Assembly (NCBI GenBank): GCA_029961685.1
Contig: JARWKL010000010.1
Location: 21,798,067 to 21,862,066 of the forward strand
Source of the DNA: Aristolochia californica
Lineage: Eukaryota > Streptophyta > Magnoliopsida > Piperales > Aristolochiaceae
DNA length: 64,000 bases
Direction of reading: 5' to 3'
The position numbers were made by a program, and so were the translations under genes. Positions 1 to 11,823 of the stretch are shown here, piece after piece. Within the stretch, counting starts at the first letter, position 1. Each line of letters starts with the position of its first letter. The notes beneath the pieces were generated by a model that was not told where the DNA came from, searched no databases, and worked only from the letters and a program-made list of their open reading frames with translations.

Positions 1-660
1 TTTTTTCTATTTTTTTTATTTTATGGGTGGTACTTTTATTGCAACAAACCAACCGAAAAAAAATCGAAGGAGCACTCCCCTAACAACAAGAGATTGGAAG
101 TAGGCTCCTTACTTAACAAACAAATCAGCAAAAGAGTTTGCAAATTATCAAATCAGCACTTCTAGCTAATTTCATTTTCAGTCTCTTTATGCATTTCCTG
201 AATATGTTGATCTTTTTCATTGCGTTGGTTTTTTGGGGTGGGTGGGTGGGTGGATTTGGTTGTTTGAAGTAATAAATAAAAGAGTTATGGGCCTGGATTT
301 CTTTCTTTGTATTTTTATTAAAATTCGAATGATAAGAATGTAGACAGGGATTAAAAGGAACTAGAGGTTAATAGTGATCTTCTGTAGTTTCTCTGGATGC
401 CCTTCTATGTCTTAAAAGTTTGTTTTATATTTCATTTACTTTCAAATATAGAAATTAATCTTAATATGGTGCTATATAACATTGCTGAGATTTTCAAAAT
501 CCTGAAAACATTACTAGTTTTTAATAGTGCAAAAGTTTGTAATGTGTCTCTTTGTTTCCTTGGAACTTCTTGTACGTTGTTTGATAAGAGAAAAGCTAAT
601 GTGCTTGGACCTGTTTGCCTGGCTGGATCGCTTTCACTCATCAAATGGAGACCTTTTCAG
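1..660. other. Intronic sequence upstream of the first visible UTP13 exon
   Basis: No coding exon, RNA gene or element is recognisable here. It is AT-rich with homopolymer runs. A splice-acceptor-like TTTTCAG ends at 660, immediately before WD40 coding sequence, so it is read as intron of the gene that continues downstream. The 5' exons of that gene must lie outside the window. Confidence 0.55.
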
Positions 661-1074
661 GTGCTGATGGTTTGTTAAAGCTTTGGACAGTAAAATCAAG
701 TGAATGCCTTGCTACTTATGACCGGCATGAGGACAAGGTTTGGTTTACCGTTTCAATGTTTGAACATGTCTCGTGTTATGAATTGTATCATTTATGTTGT
801 TGGTGTCCAAGCTGGTTCTAACGCTTTGCTGATGCAATTGCATTTCTCAAATAGAAAAATAGGAAAAAAAAAAGAGAAAAAGAATGAGAAAGGCCGCTCC
901 GAGTTCTCTCTGATTTCTAGAATCATTTTATGATTCTCTGACTTCTTCATGCAGGTCTGGGCACTGGCTGTCGGGAAGAAGACTGAAATGCTTGCAACTG
1001 GAGGTAGTGATGCAGTTGTTAATTTGTGGCATGATTCCACTGCTGCTGACAAGGAGGAAGCCTTTCTTAAAGAA
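661..1074 (+). CDS. UTP13: UTP13/TBL3 WD40 protein, two internal exons (5' part in this window)
   Basis: Two exons, 661-737 and 955-1074, are bounded by AG/GT signals and encode the last WD40 blades of a U3 snoRNP-associated protein of the UTP13/TBL3 family (called TORMOZ in Arabidopsis). The first carries the motifs GADGLLKLW and ATYDRHEDK. The second begins VWALAVGKK and carries TGGSDAVVNLWHDS, the typical end of this propeller. The first base of the first codon of exon 661-737 comes from an exon outside the window. The 955-1074 exon is 40 codons in phase 0 and joins in frame to the exon at 11824. UTP13 belongs to the UTP-B subcomplex of the nucleolar SSU processome, needed for 18S rRNA processing. 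Identity rests on the pattern over all five exons, especially the C-terminal domain. No stops or frameshifts are seen. Confidence 0.88.
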
Positions 1075-1429
1075 GTGAGAAACTTATTTTTTCTGTAGAG
1101 TTCTGTCAATAGTAATATTTATATGGCATATCTTTGTTCATTTGGTTGCCTGAACTGCAAAAACAAAAAGATAAGTAAAAAAATGTTATTATGACATTAT
1201 GTTTTTCATTTGGTTGCCTGAACTACAAAAACCAAAAGAAAAAATAAAATAAAAAGGAACTTTTTTTTAGCTAGTTTGGATTTATTGAAGTTCTGTTGAG
1301 CCAACTTAAGTGAAGAGGATTATGAAATAAGTTGTTGTGCATCTTCAATTTTGTTCGTTCATTAGTGATTCAACCCATACTTGGCTAATTAAATTATATT
1401 TGGTCAAGTCAGGTTGAGGACACTTGGAA

Positions 1430-1968
1430 GGGACACGATTGCCTGGTCATGTAGCTATCTTTTTAATATTTAGGCAAGGGTAGTCCTCAAGCAAGTAGAT
1501 CTCCTAGGGGAAAAGATGGTAAAAGTCCCATTATTTTGATAGATATTAGGATAAGTATGGCAAACCAGCTAGGGCCAATTCCAGTGTCCTAGAAGGTGGT
1601 GCTAGCATGACTGGTGGTGAACTGGAGTCTTTTGCTAGACTTAAAGATGAATTTCAGAAGTTGCTTCAATGGTGGTTCTAGTGACTTCGTTCTACTTTTT
1701 GTCTGTATCTCTAGCTACTGGTAGCTCTTGCATCGCTAGTGCCACTCTTGCTATAGCTCATATACGTTTGTACTTCATGTGTCCTCTAGTCCTTGGGTTA
1801 TTGACTGGGACATTGACCTATTTTTCAGGTATGTCCTCCATGTTTTCTTCAATTTCGCCATCTTCATCTTATAAGTTTGTTGCTTTGGTTGATTCCACTT
1901 CCAAATTTGTGGGGGCTAGTTTATATTACTCACTAGATCTCTTGTCTACCATATTATGTGTAAAATAT
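1430..1968 (+). mobile_element. Degenerate copia gag/protease relic (+)
   Basis: A broken + strand reading contains a stretch resembling the aspartic protease entry of copia elements: a degraded 'W-I-D-S-G' region near 1795-1830 followed by FSGMSSMFSSISPSSS. That is the usual position of the 'T-G-x-S-S-L-F' segment that follows the catalytic DSG. Upstream, about 1600-1660, reads like a gag C-terminus (LESFARLKDEFQKLLQ). Several stops and frameshifts are present and no LTR could be assigned. The assignment is by pattern only. Confidence 0.4.
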
Positions 1969-1969
1969 G

Positions 1970-4758
1970 AGAAACTTGAAGGTAGAGAGACAGAGAATGA
2001 GAGGACGGGGAGAGAGTTTGAGTGAAGCTCTTGAATGAGCTGCGTTAAGGGTTGTGCACGAAGCCTAATGCTATTTATTAAGTTTAATTGGATAATTTAC
2101 CAAAATGCCCCTTCTTACATAAAATTACTTATTCCCTTATATTTCCATTTTATACTTCCTATGAATATTAAAATTTGTACATAGACAAAACCAAACATGC
2201 AGAATAAGATAGTGCTACAATAAATAAATAACCAATTATATAAAATGATCAATATACCCTTGAGCTGATTTTCTCATACTCCCCTTCAAGCTGGAGGATA
2301 TAACTATGAGGCCCAACTTGTTACATAAAATCATGAATTAACGCTTTCCCAATGCCTTAGTGAAAACATCTCCAAGTTGATCTACTGATCGAACATGTGG
2401 GGTAGTTACTTCCCTTTTTATCACAACATCTTAGACAAAATGACAATCCTCTATTGTTTTGTTCTCTAATGAAAAAATTGGGTTGTTGGCAATAAATATG
2501 GCGGCCTGGTTGTCACAAAACATAGTCATAGTTTCCTTTTGATGAAAACCAAATTCCTAAGATACAGATCCTACACACATCAGCTCATGAATAGTATGTG
2601 CCATAGTTCTGTATTCTGTTTTTGCATTGGATCTAGCTACGACATTGTACTTTTTGGTTTTCTAGTTGATTAATTTACCACCTAGAACACATACCTTATT
2701 TCTTTCTTCTACTTGCAATATATTCACACCTTATTTCAAAAAAAAATTTACCACCTAGAATGACACGATAGCCTGTCGTTGATTTTCTGTCCAACTTTGA
2801 GCCTGCATAATCTGCATCAAAGATTGTGTCAATTTTCAAGTGACCATTATTTTTAAAGAAGAAGACCTTTTCCTAGTGCTCCTTTCAAATATCTCAAAAT
2901 TCTTTGCGCTGCTTCTAGGTGGACCTTCTGTGGGTGTTCCATAAATTGATTTACTATAGTCACCACAAATGATATATTAGTGTGTGTGATTGTTGCATAT
3001 GTAAGCTTTGCAACTAGCCTTCTGTACAATGTTTTATCATTCAATTTCGTACTCTGGTCATCATATAGGTTATGCCCAACTTCCATTGGTGTATCTGTTG
3101 GTTTAGCTCCCTAAATTGAGAAGATAGAGCCATCAGCTAAGTTTACCAGTTTTATATGTAATAAACTCTTTCATGTTAGAAAACACGGTTGACATACCTG
3201 AGATGTGAGCAGTAGTTCCTGAATCAATAACCCTAGTAGGATAGGGAGACACATGAAGAGCAGACATATCTGAAGTGGTTAGGGTAGCTGTAGAAGTAGA
3301 AGCATGAGCCACAAGTGCCGAAGATGAACCATCTGAAAGCTGAGCTAGGCGCTGCATAATCTATTGTTGCTCAAATAATTGTTGCACATTGTCGGCCCCT
3401 CTAATTCACAACCTCTGGTACTATTCCATTTTTTTTTTTTTTCATGAATTGTAGAGTTTGACCAAGTTGCTTTTCCAAATTTGATCCATCATCTATTTGA
3501 GTAATGGTTAATCAATCCACAGTGAACACACTTCCTCTTGGATCTACCATCACCTTGGCCTTGAACTTTGCATGAACTATCTATACCTTTGCCTCTCCCA
3601 AAGCCTGTCCGGCCTTGAGACGAGTGTGTTGCATTAGAACTGGGGCCTGAAGTATTAAGTGTAGCAGCATCAGTCATCTTTACCCCTGTTTCTCCCTTGG
3701 ACACTAAGGTCGTCCCAGCCCTCGCAATCCTATTAAATGCAGTAAAGAGGGCACTTTTTCTGAGGTTAGATTCTGTTCTTTAATCCCGTCAAATTCAGCA
3801 CCTAGACCATCAAGAAACTTCGCCACAAGGCATTAATTATGTTGTTTCTTCAATTCCCGTTCTTCCATAATAAATGAGATACACATTAATTTCTTGCCAG
3901 AGTCCCAAAAAGGCACTATAGTATTGTGTAACTGTTATGTTACCTCTTTTAATACCGAATAAATCAGTATACAGCTCATAAACTCAGAGATAAATTGGTC
4001 TCTTGAGCATACAAGTACTCTAAAGAAACCACATACCTTTTCCAGTTTCACAGTACATCACCTGGTTTCTTTAGGTAGAGTCAATACTGTTGACAATCTA
4101 AGTTATAATTTGGCTGTCTGCTTTTCAATCATCAGTTGTAGGAATTGGAGAATCATCTTGGATGTACTTTGTCCTCTTTCTGCCCTTTAGCAACATTATA
4201 GTCGATCTGGCCCAATTGAGATAGTTTGGTCCTGGTAACTTTTCAGAGGTCATAAAAACTTACACACTTACCATTAGATCCAATCACCTCTCTAGATGGA
4301 ACATAAACTTCGCCCCAATCAGCCATAGAATAAGTATAGAGTCACAAGATGCTTCAATTTCAATACCCAACCACTTTCACGAGTTCTAATGATGTGGGCC
4401 CCACTTTGCAAAAATTATGATTAGGGCAAGGATGGGAAGTGCGAAGGTAAAATACTTCCAGATGAGTATAAAATTGCAATTATATAGAAAATACTGCAAA
4501 AGATATCTCAATTAGGGCTGATGTCAGCATATGGATTTGATGTAGGCAATAGGTCTAGCATAAATTAGAACAATTTAAAAAAAATGCCCCTTCTTACATA
4601 AAATCACTTAATTCCCTTATATCTCCCATTCTACACTTCCTATGAATATTAAAATTTGTACATGTACTAAACCAAACATGGAGAAAAAGATAGTGTGCAA
4701 CAATATAAAGTTGCCAATCATGTTAAATGATCAAAATACCCTTGAGCTGATTTTCTCA
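1970..4758 (-). mobile_element. Internally deleted copia retrotransposon (-) with LTR remnants
   Basis: A full LTR (about 1970-2276) and a truncated relative (about 4573-4758) share sequence such as CCTATGAATATTAAAATTTGTACAT and end TTTTCTCA. Read on the minus strand from 4330 down are a gag start, a CCHC-like zinc knuckle (CVHCGLINHYSNR, 3489-3704), a protease segment with VIDSGTTAHISG (3133-3357), then directly the RT C-terminal 'connection' segment (YRRLVAKLTYATIT and RILRYLKGALGKG, 2853-3086) and RNase H debris (about 2370-2660). The integrase and most of RT are missing, so this is a deletion derivative. All frames are interrupted. Confidence 0.75.
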
Positions 4759-4779
4759 CAATGTGTTCCGTAATTCCTA

Positions 4780-5560
4780 GATAATCTGTTATCTATGAGT
4801 ACAAAGTCTTTGAGTTGCTTGGTCACCTTTATTCTTCACAGTGTGTGTTTCAAGATTTGCAAACAAGGAGGACGGCTGGCTTAGGGCATGAATGAGAGTG
4901 GATGATGTTCCTAGGCCAAAACCTATTGTACTCAAGGTAGTACCTTCCCTATGTGGCACCTATACTTGGGACATCCATTGCCAACAAAGCTCCTTAATCC
5001 ATTCCTTCCTTGCCATTAGATATGTCTTTTGATTGTGAATCTTGCTAGCTTAGGAAACACCATAGAAGTTCTTTTCCTTCATGTAGTAGTCATAGTCAGA
5101 GTCCATTTGAGTTGGTTCATGCTGATGTATGGACCATGCAGGATTCCTAATATGTTTCTTTTCATATATTTATTATGTCTTTCATAGATGATTATAGTCC
5201 TATCTCCTTTGGGAGAAGTTTGAAGTCTTTCATGTATTTGTTGTTTTTTATAATAAAATAAGAACACAGTTTGGTGTTTTTGATCTAATAATTGTCTTGA
5301 TCCAATAATTTGCTAGCTTAGGAAACACCATAGAAGTTCTTTTCCTTCATGTAGTAGTCATAGTCAGAGTCCATTTGAGTTGGTTCAAGCTGACGTATGG
5401 ACCATGCAAGATTCCTAATATGTTTCTTCTCATATTTTTATGTCTTTCACAAATGATTATAGTCATATCTCCTTAGGGAGAAGTTTGAAGTCTTTCATGT
5501 ATTTGTTATTTTTTATAATAACATAAAAAGATAGTTTGGTGTTTTTGATCCAATAATAGT
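4780..5560 (+). mobile_element. Copia integrase fragment (+) with a 0.25-kb tandem duplication
   Basis: The + strand reads through a GAG-pre-integrase-like stretch (about 4940-5050, L-G-H-P-L-P-T-K-L-L) into the start of the integrase core (H-A-D-V-W-G-P-C-R-I, then S-F-I-D-D-Y-S). About 5037-5310 and about 5310-5560 are near-identical direct copies, both starting TGCTAGCTTAGGAAACACCA and ending near TTTTTGATC(T/C)AATAAT. It lies between two minus-strand copia relics, so it is a third, independent fragment. Confidence 0.6.
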
Positions 5561-5718
5561 TTAAAATTTACAAATCACGATTTTTCTTCTTTTTGTGCTT
5601 TACATGGGATGCTTTATCAGACTTCATGTGTGTATACCCCCAACAAAATGAGTTATAAATGAAAAAAAAAACACTTTTTTTGTTGAGAAAGGTGATTGTA
5701 AAAAGTGTGAAAACCTAG

Positions 5719-7262
5719 AGAGAGAAAGAAGAGAAAAGGGAGGCAAGGCTCTAAATGAGTTGTGTTGGGGGTTGTGCACGACCCCAATGCTATTTATTAG
5801 GTTTAGATCATAAATTATAGAAATAACAAAAATGCCCTTCTTACATAGAAAACACTTATTAGTTTATTGCTCCCATTTTACTTTGCCTATGAATGTAAAA
5901 TTGTGTACATGGACTAAGTCAAACATGCTGAACAAGATAGTGCCATAATATAAACGATCATATAAAATGACCAAAATACCCTTGAATTGATTTTCTCTCC
6001 CCCTCAAGATGGAGCATAAGCATATATATATCCATGAGGCCCAACTTGTCACAAAAGTTCATGAATTCACGATTTTCCTAATGCCTTGGTGAAAACATCT
6101 CCAAGTTGTTCAGCCAACTGAACATAGGGAGTGATCACATCTTTCTTCATCACGACATTTCTAACAAAATGGCAATCCACCTCTATGTATTTTGTTCTCT
6201 CACGAAAAATTGGATTGCTGACAATGAATATAGTGGCTTGGTTATCACAAAACATAGTCACGACTTCATTCTCATGGAAGCCTAACTCTCTAGAAACTGA
6301 TCTCACCCACATGAGCTCGCTAATGGTATGTGTCATAACTCTGTAGATTCTACGCTATTTACCAGGGCTTCTTAATATTCCAGCTAATTAAGTTGCCACC
6401 CAGAAAGACAGTAGCCTGTGGTTGATTTTTCGTCTTGCTTTGACCCAACATAGTTTGCATTAGAGAAGGCTTCAATTTTCAAGTTACCATTATTTTAAAG
6501 AAAAGACCTTTCCCTTGTACTCCCTTAAGATATCTAAAGATTCTCTAAGCTGCTTCAAGATGGATCTGCCATGGGTGTTCCATGAATTGGCTTACGACAG
6601 TCATTGCAAAAAATATATCCGGTCATGTAATTGTAGTATATGTAAGTTTCCCAACCAGTCTTCTATATAATGTTTTATCATTCAATTTTACACTTTGGTC
6701 TACGTGCAGATTGAGTCCAATTTCCATTTCCATTGGAGTATCTACTGGCTTAGCTCCCAATAATCCATACTCATGTTGCATATCGGTTATATACTTTCTT
6801 TGAGATAACACTAGTCCTTTGCTTCTTGCAACTTCGACACCCAAGAAACATTTCAATACAATCCCACCCCCCCCCCCCCCCCCCCCCCCCAAGTTTTTGA
6901 TTTGAAAGTGAGTAGTAAGTAGCCTTTTAACTTCTTCAATTCCAGGGGTATCATTACTAGATAATATAATATCATCCACATATACAAAGACTATGATCTT
7001 TGAAGGCCTTTTCAATGACAAACAACAAATGATAAGAGTCTCTCCTAGAGAAGCCCATAGACATCACTACTTGACTAAAGTTTCAAACCAAGCATGAGGG
7101 CTTTGTTTCAGGTCATAAATTGCTTTCTTGAGTTTGCCTACCTTATGCATCTCCCCCTGAGCAACATGCTCCCGAGGTTGCTCTATGTATACTTCTTCTT
7201 CAAGGTTACCATGCAGAAATGCTTTCTTTATATCTAACTAGCATAAAAGCCAACCCTTAAAG
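5719..7262 (-). mobile_element. 3'-terminal copia fragment (-): LTR, RNase H, RT
   Basis: The LTR at about 5719-5998 is related to the LTR of the 1970-4758 element. It is followed on the minus strand by RNase H (6067-6336: ELMWVRSVSRELG, FRERTKYIEVDCHFVRN, VFTKALGKS), a degraded stretch at 6340-6600, the RT palm with the catalytic YVDDI (FVYVDDIILS within 6623-7021), and the RT N-terminal part (LDIKKAFLHG, about 7205-7235). It stops near 7262, where LINE sequence begins. A run of 24 C at 6867-6890 sits inside the RT frame and reads as poly-Gly. gag, protease, integrase and the 5' LTR are absent. Confidence 0.75.
6867..6890. repeat. (C)24 homopolymer inside copia RT
   Basis: An uninterrupted run of C within the minus-strand RT reading frame, between the L-G (6891 side) and the F-L-G-V-E-V motif. 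It expands a single conserved position into a glycine run. Its length may be an assembly or polymerase artefact. Confidence 0.7.
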
Positions 7263-8800
7263 AGGGAGAGAAATATACAAACCTGACTAAGTGGGCTTTC
7301 CTCCATAACAAGGTGTTGGAGTGAAACACCCAACTTAGCCTAAGTATATGCCAAGTGATTGGTAGACCTAGGGATGTGGTTCCAAGTACAGTTCAAAAGA
7401 GAAGTTATATTACATATTTCAAAGTAAATGTCCTAATACTGCCAAGGAGGATTGTTTGCCTTTGCGCACCACTTAATGACAATCTTGGAGTCGCCTTCAA
7501 TATGGAGGGGGCCCACAAGATGTCCTTGGAACACCTGAAATCTGTTGAGTTATCCGGAGAGTTCTGCACTAGTGGAGTCGGAGACTCCCAACGGGCCGAC
7601 AAAGGAGTAAAGGAGACAATTTTCGTTATGGATTACTCCTCTGAAACCAGCCGAACTAGGGCAGCCAAAGGTGCTGCCATCAAAAATCAACTTATAGAGG
7701 CCTACCGGTGGAGGAGCCCAGGTCGCTAATATTGGAGGATGAGAAGGATGCGCCAGTTCCCTCTGAGATTAGAACCACTGAGGTAACTGAATTCCTTCCG
7801 AGTCATGAGCCAGGTTGATACTTTACCAACAATTTTATCTACTAGAACTTCAATGGTGGAATATATAAATTTGAATTTCCGGTAATTCCTTTCCTTCCAT
7901 AAGACCCAAAGGATATGACCCACATAGCTAGATATGAACGGTTTTCTGAGTTTGGGAGTCTAGCACTAGTGACTGAGAGGATAGTGGATGGCAAATTTTG
8001 GGAGGTACATTACTGGAGGCCGATTTTATTAAGGAGCCTAGTCCAAACTACATGGGCAAGTGGTAGTGGAGAAGGACATGTGTGGCTATTTCGGGAGTAT
8101 TTTGGCAAAAGTGGCAAGAGGGGTCCTAGACATAATTCTTGATAAGTGTTGTGCAGAATAAGGGAATCAAATGTGAGAATTTTATTTTTACAAGCACTCC
8201 AGATAAAAAATTTCGCACGAGGTGGGGCAAGTAAGGTCCAGGCAATGGCCGCAAGGTGGCTAGGTTGAGGGGAGTTGGGAATGCGGAGGAATTCATAGGC
8301 CGAGGCGGTGGTAAAAGATCCTTTGGGGCAAGGGGTCTAGATATGTGTATCCGGTGAGGATGTTCAGAGCTTTATCTTGTAGAGTTTGGTAAGGAGATTT
8401 GATGCCAAAATGCCTTCAGAGTCCGTAAGAGATCTCCGAAGGTTCAAATTCCAGTCACCGGTGTTGGACCAGAGGTTAGAGATAGAGACACATTAATGCT
8501 CTTGGCCAAGTTTGATATCGAACCATGGCTGCTATCAAGACTACTGATTCCCAACCACCAATCTGACTAGAAATTTTTGAGACAACCGTTACCAATGTAG
8601 CATTTGACTGCCTTGTAGAAGTTGGGGAGTAGCATGATTTTTTTTTCCAGACAGGGGACAAACGGTAGCATCACCCACCCTCAGTCCACCAGCCAGTCGG
8701 TTTGTTGGTTTTAGCGGCGATTAAAGCTCTCCATATCAGCTTTGGGAACAAGTTGAATTTCCAAATCCATTTCAAGAGATAGGTTGAGTTGGTTGTTCTG
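7262..8800 (-). mobile_element. L1-type LINE fragment (-): zf-RVT and RNase H region
   Basis: The minus strand encodes, with many breaks, the 3' half of a plant L1 LINE ORF2. Present are a zf-RVT-like segment (C-H-F-C ... A-T-H-V-L, near 8080-8130), the W-V-L-W-K-E-R-N motif (7726-7923) typical of the linker before RNase H, and an RNase H end reading W-N-H-I-P-R-S-T-N-H-L-A and A-K-L-G-V-S-L-Q-H-L (7290-7400). The RT core is not present. It meets a + strand LINE fragment head-to-head near 8800-8830. Confidence 0.65.
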
Positions 8801-8829
8801 GTATCATGGATCGCAAGATCCCATAGTGT

Positions 8830-10465
8830 TTGGGTTGACACACGTCAGTCCATTTCACAAGATGGTACTTCCTTTCACCATTAGACCCCTGTTTTCGGGA
8901 CGCATTCGCAAAGATCTTTGGACCCCAGTAATTGAAAAGTTTGAGATGTGCCTCGCCACCTGGAAGGGACGTTTACTTGGCAAGGCAGGAAGACTCACCC
9001 TTCTAAAATCAAGTGTTGTGGGCATTCCAAATTATTATTTATCTTTTCTGCTTTGCCTCTGTTTGCCGACAGTTAGATAAGATGAAGAAGCATTTTCTAT
9101 GGAGAGGAACCAGCTCAGATTTTAAGTACCATTTGGTCAGTTGGGAGGAGGTTTGCCTTCCAAAATCACTTGGAGCCCTCGGGATCCGCCTTACCAGAGA
9201 CATGAATTGTGCCCTGCTCTTGGAGGCCTCGGGGTGTATCAAACTTAGAAGCTCTGGGAGTTGGTCTCCTTTTGGAAGCCATTCAATCGACCAGGATTTA
9301 GGCTAGCATATTTCATAAATTAATTTGGTGGCCAGATAAGAATGGCTTTTTTTGGGTATCCTCCACCTATCTTGCAATTCGAGGATGGCTTGCTCACAAC
9401 TCCGAGTATGCAGTGGATTTCACCTGGTGTCTCAGCACCCCCCCCCCCCCCCCCCCAAATGTAAAATTCTTCATGTGGAGCGCTTGCCTCAACAAAATCC
9501 TCTCTACTGACAATCTCAGAAAGCCTAGCCAACTTGGGGTAGACTCCATTTGTCCTTTTTGACAAGTCGCCGAGGAAACTGTCAACCACCTGCTCTTATA
9601 TGTCCTTTCTCGTGGGGGATTTGGACGTCGATTCTCAGCCGAATATGTTTCTAGTTCTGCTTTCTTGCGGATGTTCCCACAGCTTGTGGGGTGCTAGCAG
9701 GGATTGCTGTCCCCAGTCTTGGGAGAATGATGATCTCAGCATACTCGGCTTTCATTCCTTGGGGCCTTTGGATAGAGCGCAATCAAAGGAGATTCAATGC
9801 CAAGTTTAATTCCGAAGAAAGAGTCGTTGAAATTATCTCAGGAATATTGCTACATGGCTCCACTCTTGGAAGGCCTTTCTCCCTTTCTTGGGATCTTCCA
9901 GTAGAGATAATTGGAGTTGTCTGGCTTAGCTCCATAAGTCTTCTAAGCCCCTAGTTTTTTTTGAGTGGACCCCGTTGTTTGTCGTTGTCCTTAAGTTAAA
10001 CTTTGATGGCTTCTCTCTCAGCAACCCTGGGTTAGCAGGTTTTGGCAGAATTGTTCGTGACTCTCTTGGGAACTAGATCGTCTCCTTTGCTGGTCCTCTT
10101 GATATTGCCGATTCCACGACAGCCGAGCTCCATGGCCTACTTAATGGCCTCCGTCTTTTCCCCGATCATTGCGCTGGGCCCATTCATATCGAGGGAGTTT
10201 CTAATGTGGTGATCTGTTGGTGTGAGCATTCTTTAGTGCCTCTGTGGAATCATTGGGACATTTTTGTTGAAATTATGGAAATTGTTAGCTTGTTTGATTG
10301 TTTTTTTCTCACATCCCGAGATCAACAAATTTTGTGGCCGATAGTTTGGCTAAACAAAGAGCTTCCTTGCAATCTCTTGTTGTTAGGGGTTAGCTCCCCC
10401 TTTTTCTTGTTTCCTTGGGTTTTCTCTTAATAAAATCACCTTTCATAAAAAATAAAAATAAAAGA
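8830..10465 (+). mobile_element. L1-type LINE fragment (+): RT C-terminus to RNase H and poly(A)
   Basis: The + strand encodes the region downstream of the RT palm (GRIRKDLWTPVIEKFE, LATWKGRLLGKAGRLTLLKS, 8784-9080), the next conserved block (KKHFLWRG, SWEEVCLPKSLGALGIR, 9085-9200), a zf-RVT segment (about 9440-9600, broken by a run of 19 C at 9438-9456) and an RNase H domain (F-D-G ... G-L-A-G-F-G-R-I-V-R-D, E-L-H-G-L-L-N-G-L, about 9990-10430). It ends in an A-rich tail (ATAAAAAATAAAAATAAAAG, about 10446-10465), the expected 3' end of a 5'-truncated LINE. Frameshifts and stops are frequent. Confidence 0.75.
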
Positions 10466-10569
10466 TGGGTGACTTTTCAAAGGAATGCTTAGCCTTGTGT
10501 GAAGATTTAGTATGACATTTTCTCTTTACTAAGCTCCCATAAAAGACTGCTAGAAAACCAAATAGAAAC

Positions 10570-10800
10570 TTTGGCTTTTTTTTTTTTTGAAATAAGATGT
10601 GTAAGCTGTATTAAAAAGAAAAAAGAAAAATTACAATACTTTGCTAAACAGGGCCTCCTTCTACAACAAGGTGTTGGGGAGAGGTGCCTAGTTTAGCCTG
10701 GGCATCCGCTAAATGATTAACAGATCTAGGAATATAATTCCATTTACAATTTAAAGCAGAAATTAAATTACATATATCGTAAAACATATCCCAACCTATG
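10570..10800 (-). mobile_element. Short LINE 3' end (-)
   Basis: A T-run (10578-10590) is followed by sequence whose minus-strand reading is W-N-Y-I-P-R-S-V-N-H-L-A-D-A-Q-A-K-L-G, the terminal RNase H motif of plant LINEs, parallel to 7290-7400. It is a strongly 5'-truncated antisense insertion with its poly(A) at the left edge. Confidence 0.6.
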
Positions 10801-10980
10801 AGTTCTTATGAGAGCCTTAAATGGCACAAATGGGGCTTCATAAGAACTGGCCTATGATTTTTTTTCCCCTTCTTTTTGGAAAATGGTGAGAAAATTCGTT
10901 CGAAGTGAAGTGAAATATAGAAAGTTACAAGAAGGTCAAAAGCTTGTACAAAGAAAAGAATAAGGTCACCAAGACCTACT

Positions 10981-11480
10981 AGGAGTGGGTATCAGGTTGG
11001 GTTGAGTGGGGAACCTGACCTCACTTGACATAAAAAGTCTGGGTTTGGGTTTTCTTCTTCACGGCGGGGACGGGGTTGAGGAAAAAACCATGCGAATCCA
11101 ACCCGAACTCAATCTTGACCCTAATCCTAACCTGACCTAATTAGCTTATATACCTTTTTTAAAGTTTCAACTACATATATATATTTAAAAATTAAAAAAG
11201 ACTTAAATGTTTGGGGATCTTTTATTATTTTCTAAAAAATATAATAATTTTTAATATAAATTAAAATTTTAATTTTTTTATAATATTAAATGAATGGTAG
11301 ATTAGGCCATGGGCTGAAGTACGGATGAGTTGGGGATATGAAAACAGGGTGGGGACGGGGTTGCGAGAGATGGAGATTAGGTTGGGGTTGTAGGGACGAG
11401 GATTGTTCAGGTTTTCTTCGAGGTCAGGTTTCAGGCTTTCAAAACCCCAACCTGACCCGACCCGAACCTTACCCACCCCT
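10981..11480. mobile_element. GC-skewed MITE, hAT-like termini (candidate)
   Basis: Left end AGGAGTGGGTATC and right end TTACCCACCCCT are inverted relatives (AGG(A/G)GTGGGTA), as in many hAT-type MITEs. The outer parts are rich in CCCGACCC/GGGTTGGG motifs and the middle is AT-rich. Flanks share 'gaccta' (10973-10978 and 11483-11488), which may be part of a degraded 8-bp target duplication. It lies in the UTP13 intron. The superfamily assignment is tentative. Confidence 0.45.
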
Positions 11481-11823
11481 TGGACCTATATTTGTATGAA
11501 AATAATAATGAAAAAAAGAAGTAAAAACAGACAATAAAATCAACATGTCTATGATGGGAACGATTCGTTTAAAACAAGATGTTGCAAGGAAACACAAGTA
11601 CAATTCACTGATCTTCTGCATCTTCAACCTCTGAAACATAATGATGAAGGCAAAAGAAATAATGATGAAGCATTCATGTGGCTTGATCCAAATGCCATTT
11701 TCCATTTTAGAAAGTATGGTAAATACTGAGAAAGCCGATTACTTAATCATGCTTGGAACCAATTATTTATTTACATGGATGCATATACATCTTTCTTACT
11801 TTTTTCTTTGGCTATCCATACAG

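Larger units (their letters stand above)
1075..11823 (+). other. 10.7-kb UTP13 intron filled with transposable elements
   Basis: The donor GTGAGA at 1075 and the acceptor TACAG ending at 11823 define one intron, since the flanking exons join in phase 0. Inside it lie copia relics on both strands, two head-to-head LINE fragments, a third LINE tail and a GC-rich hAT-like MITE, each listed separately. About 1075-1430 shows nothing recognisable except a loose repetition of TTTGGTTGCCTGAACT at 1140 and 1209. About 11480-11823 is ordinary AT-rich intron. Confidence 0.8.

Noticed and set aside
432..1109. Overlapping frames around the first UTP13 exons
   Set aside because: Only the WD40 frame between splice signals matches a known family; the others are intron or shadow.
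11261..11476. Minus-strand frame MGKVRVGSGWGFESLK...
   Set aside because: Translation of the GC-skewed MITE end; such frames recur in plant genomes as repeat-derived hypothetical proteins.
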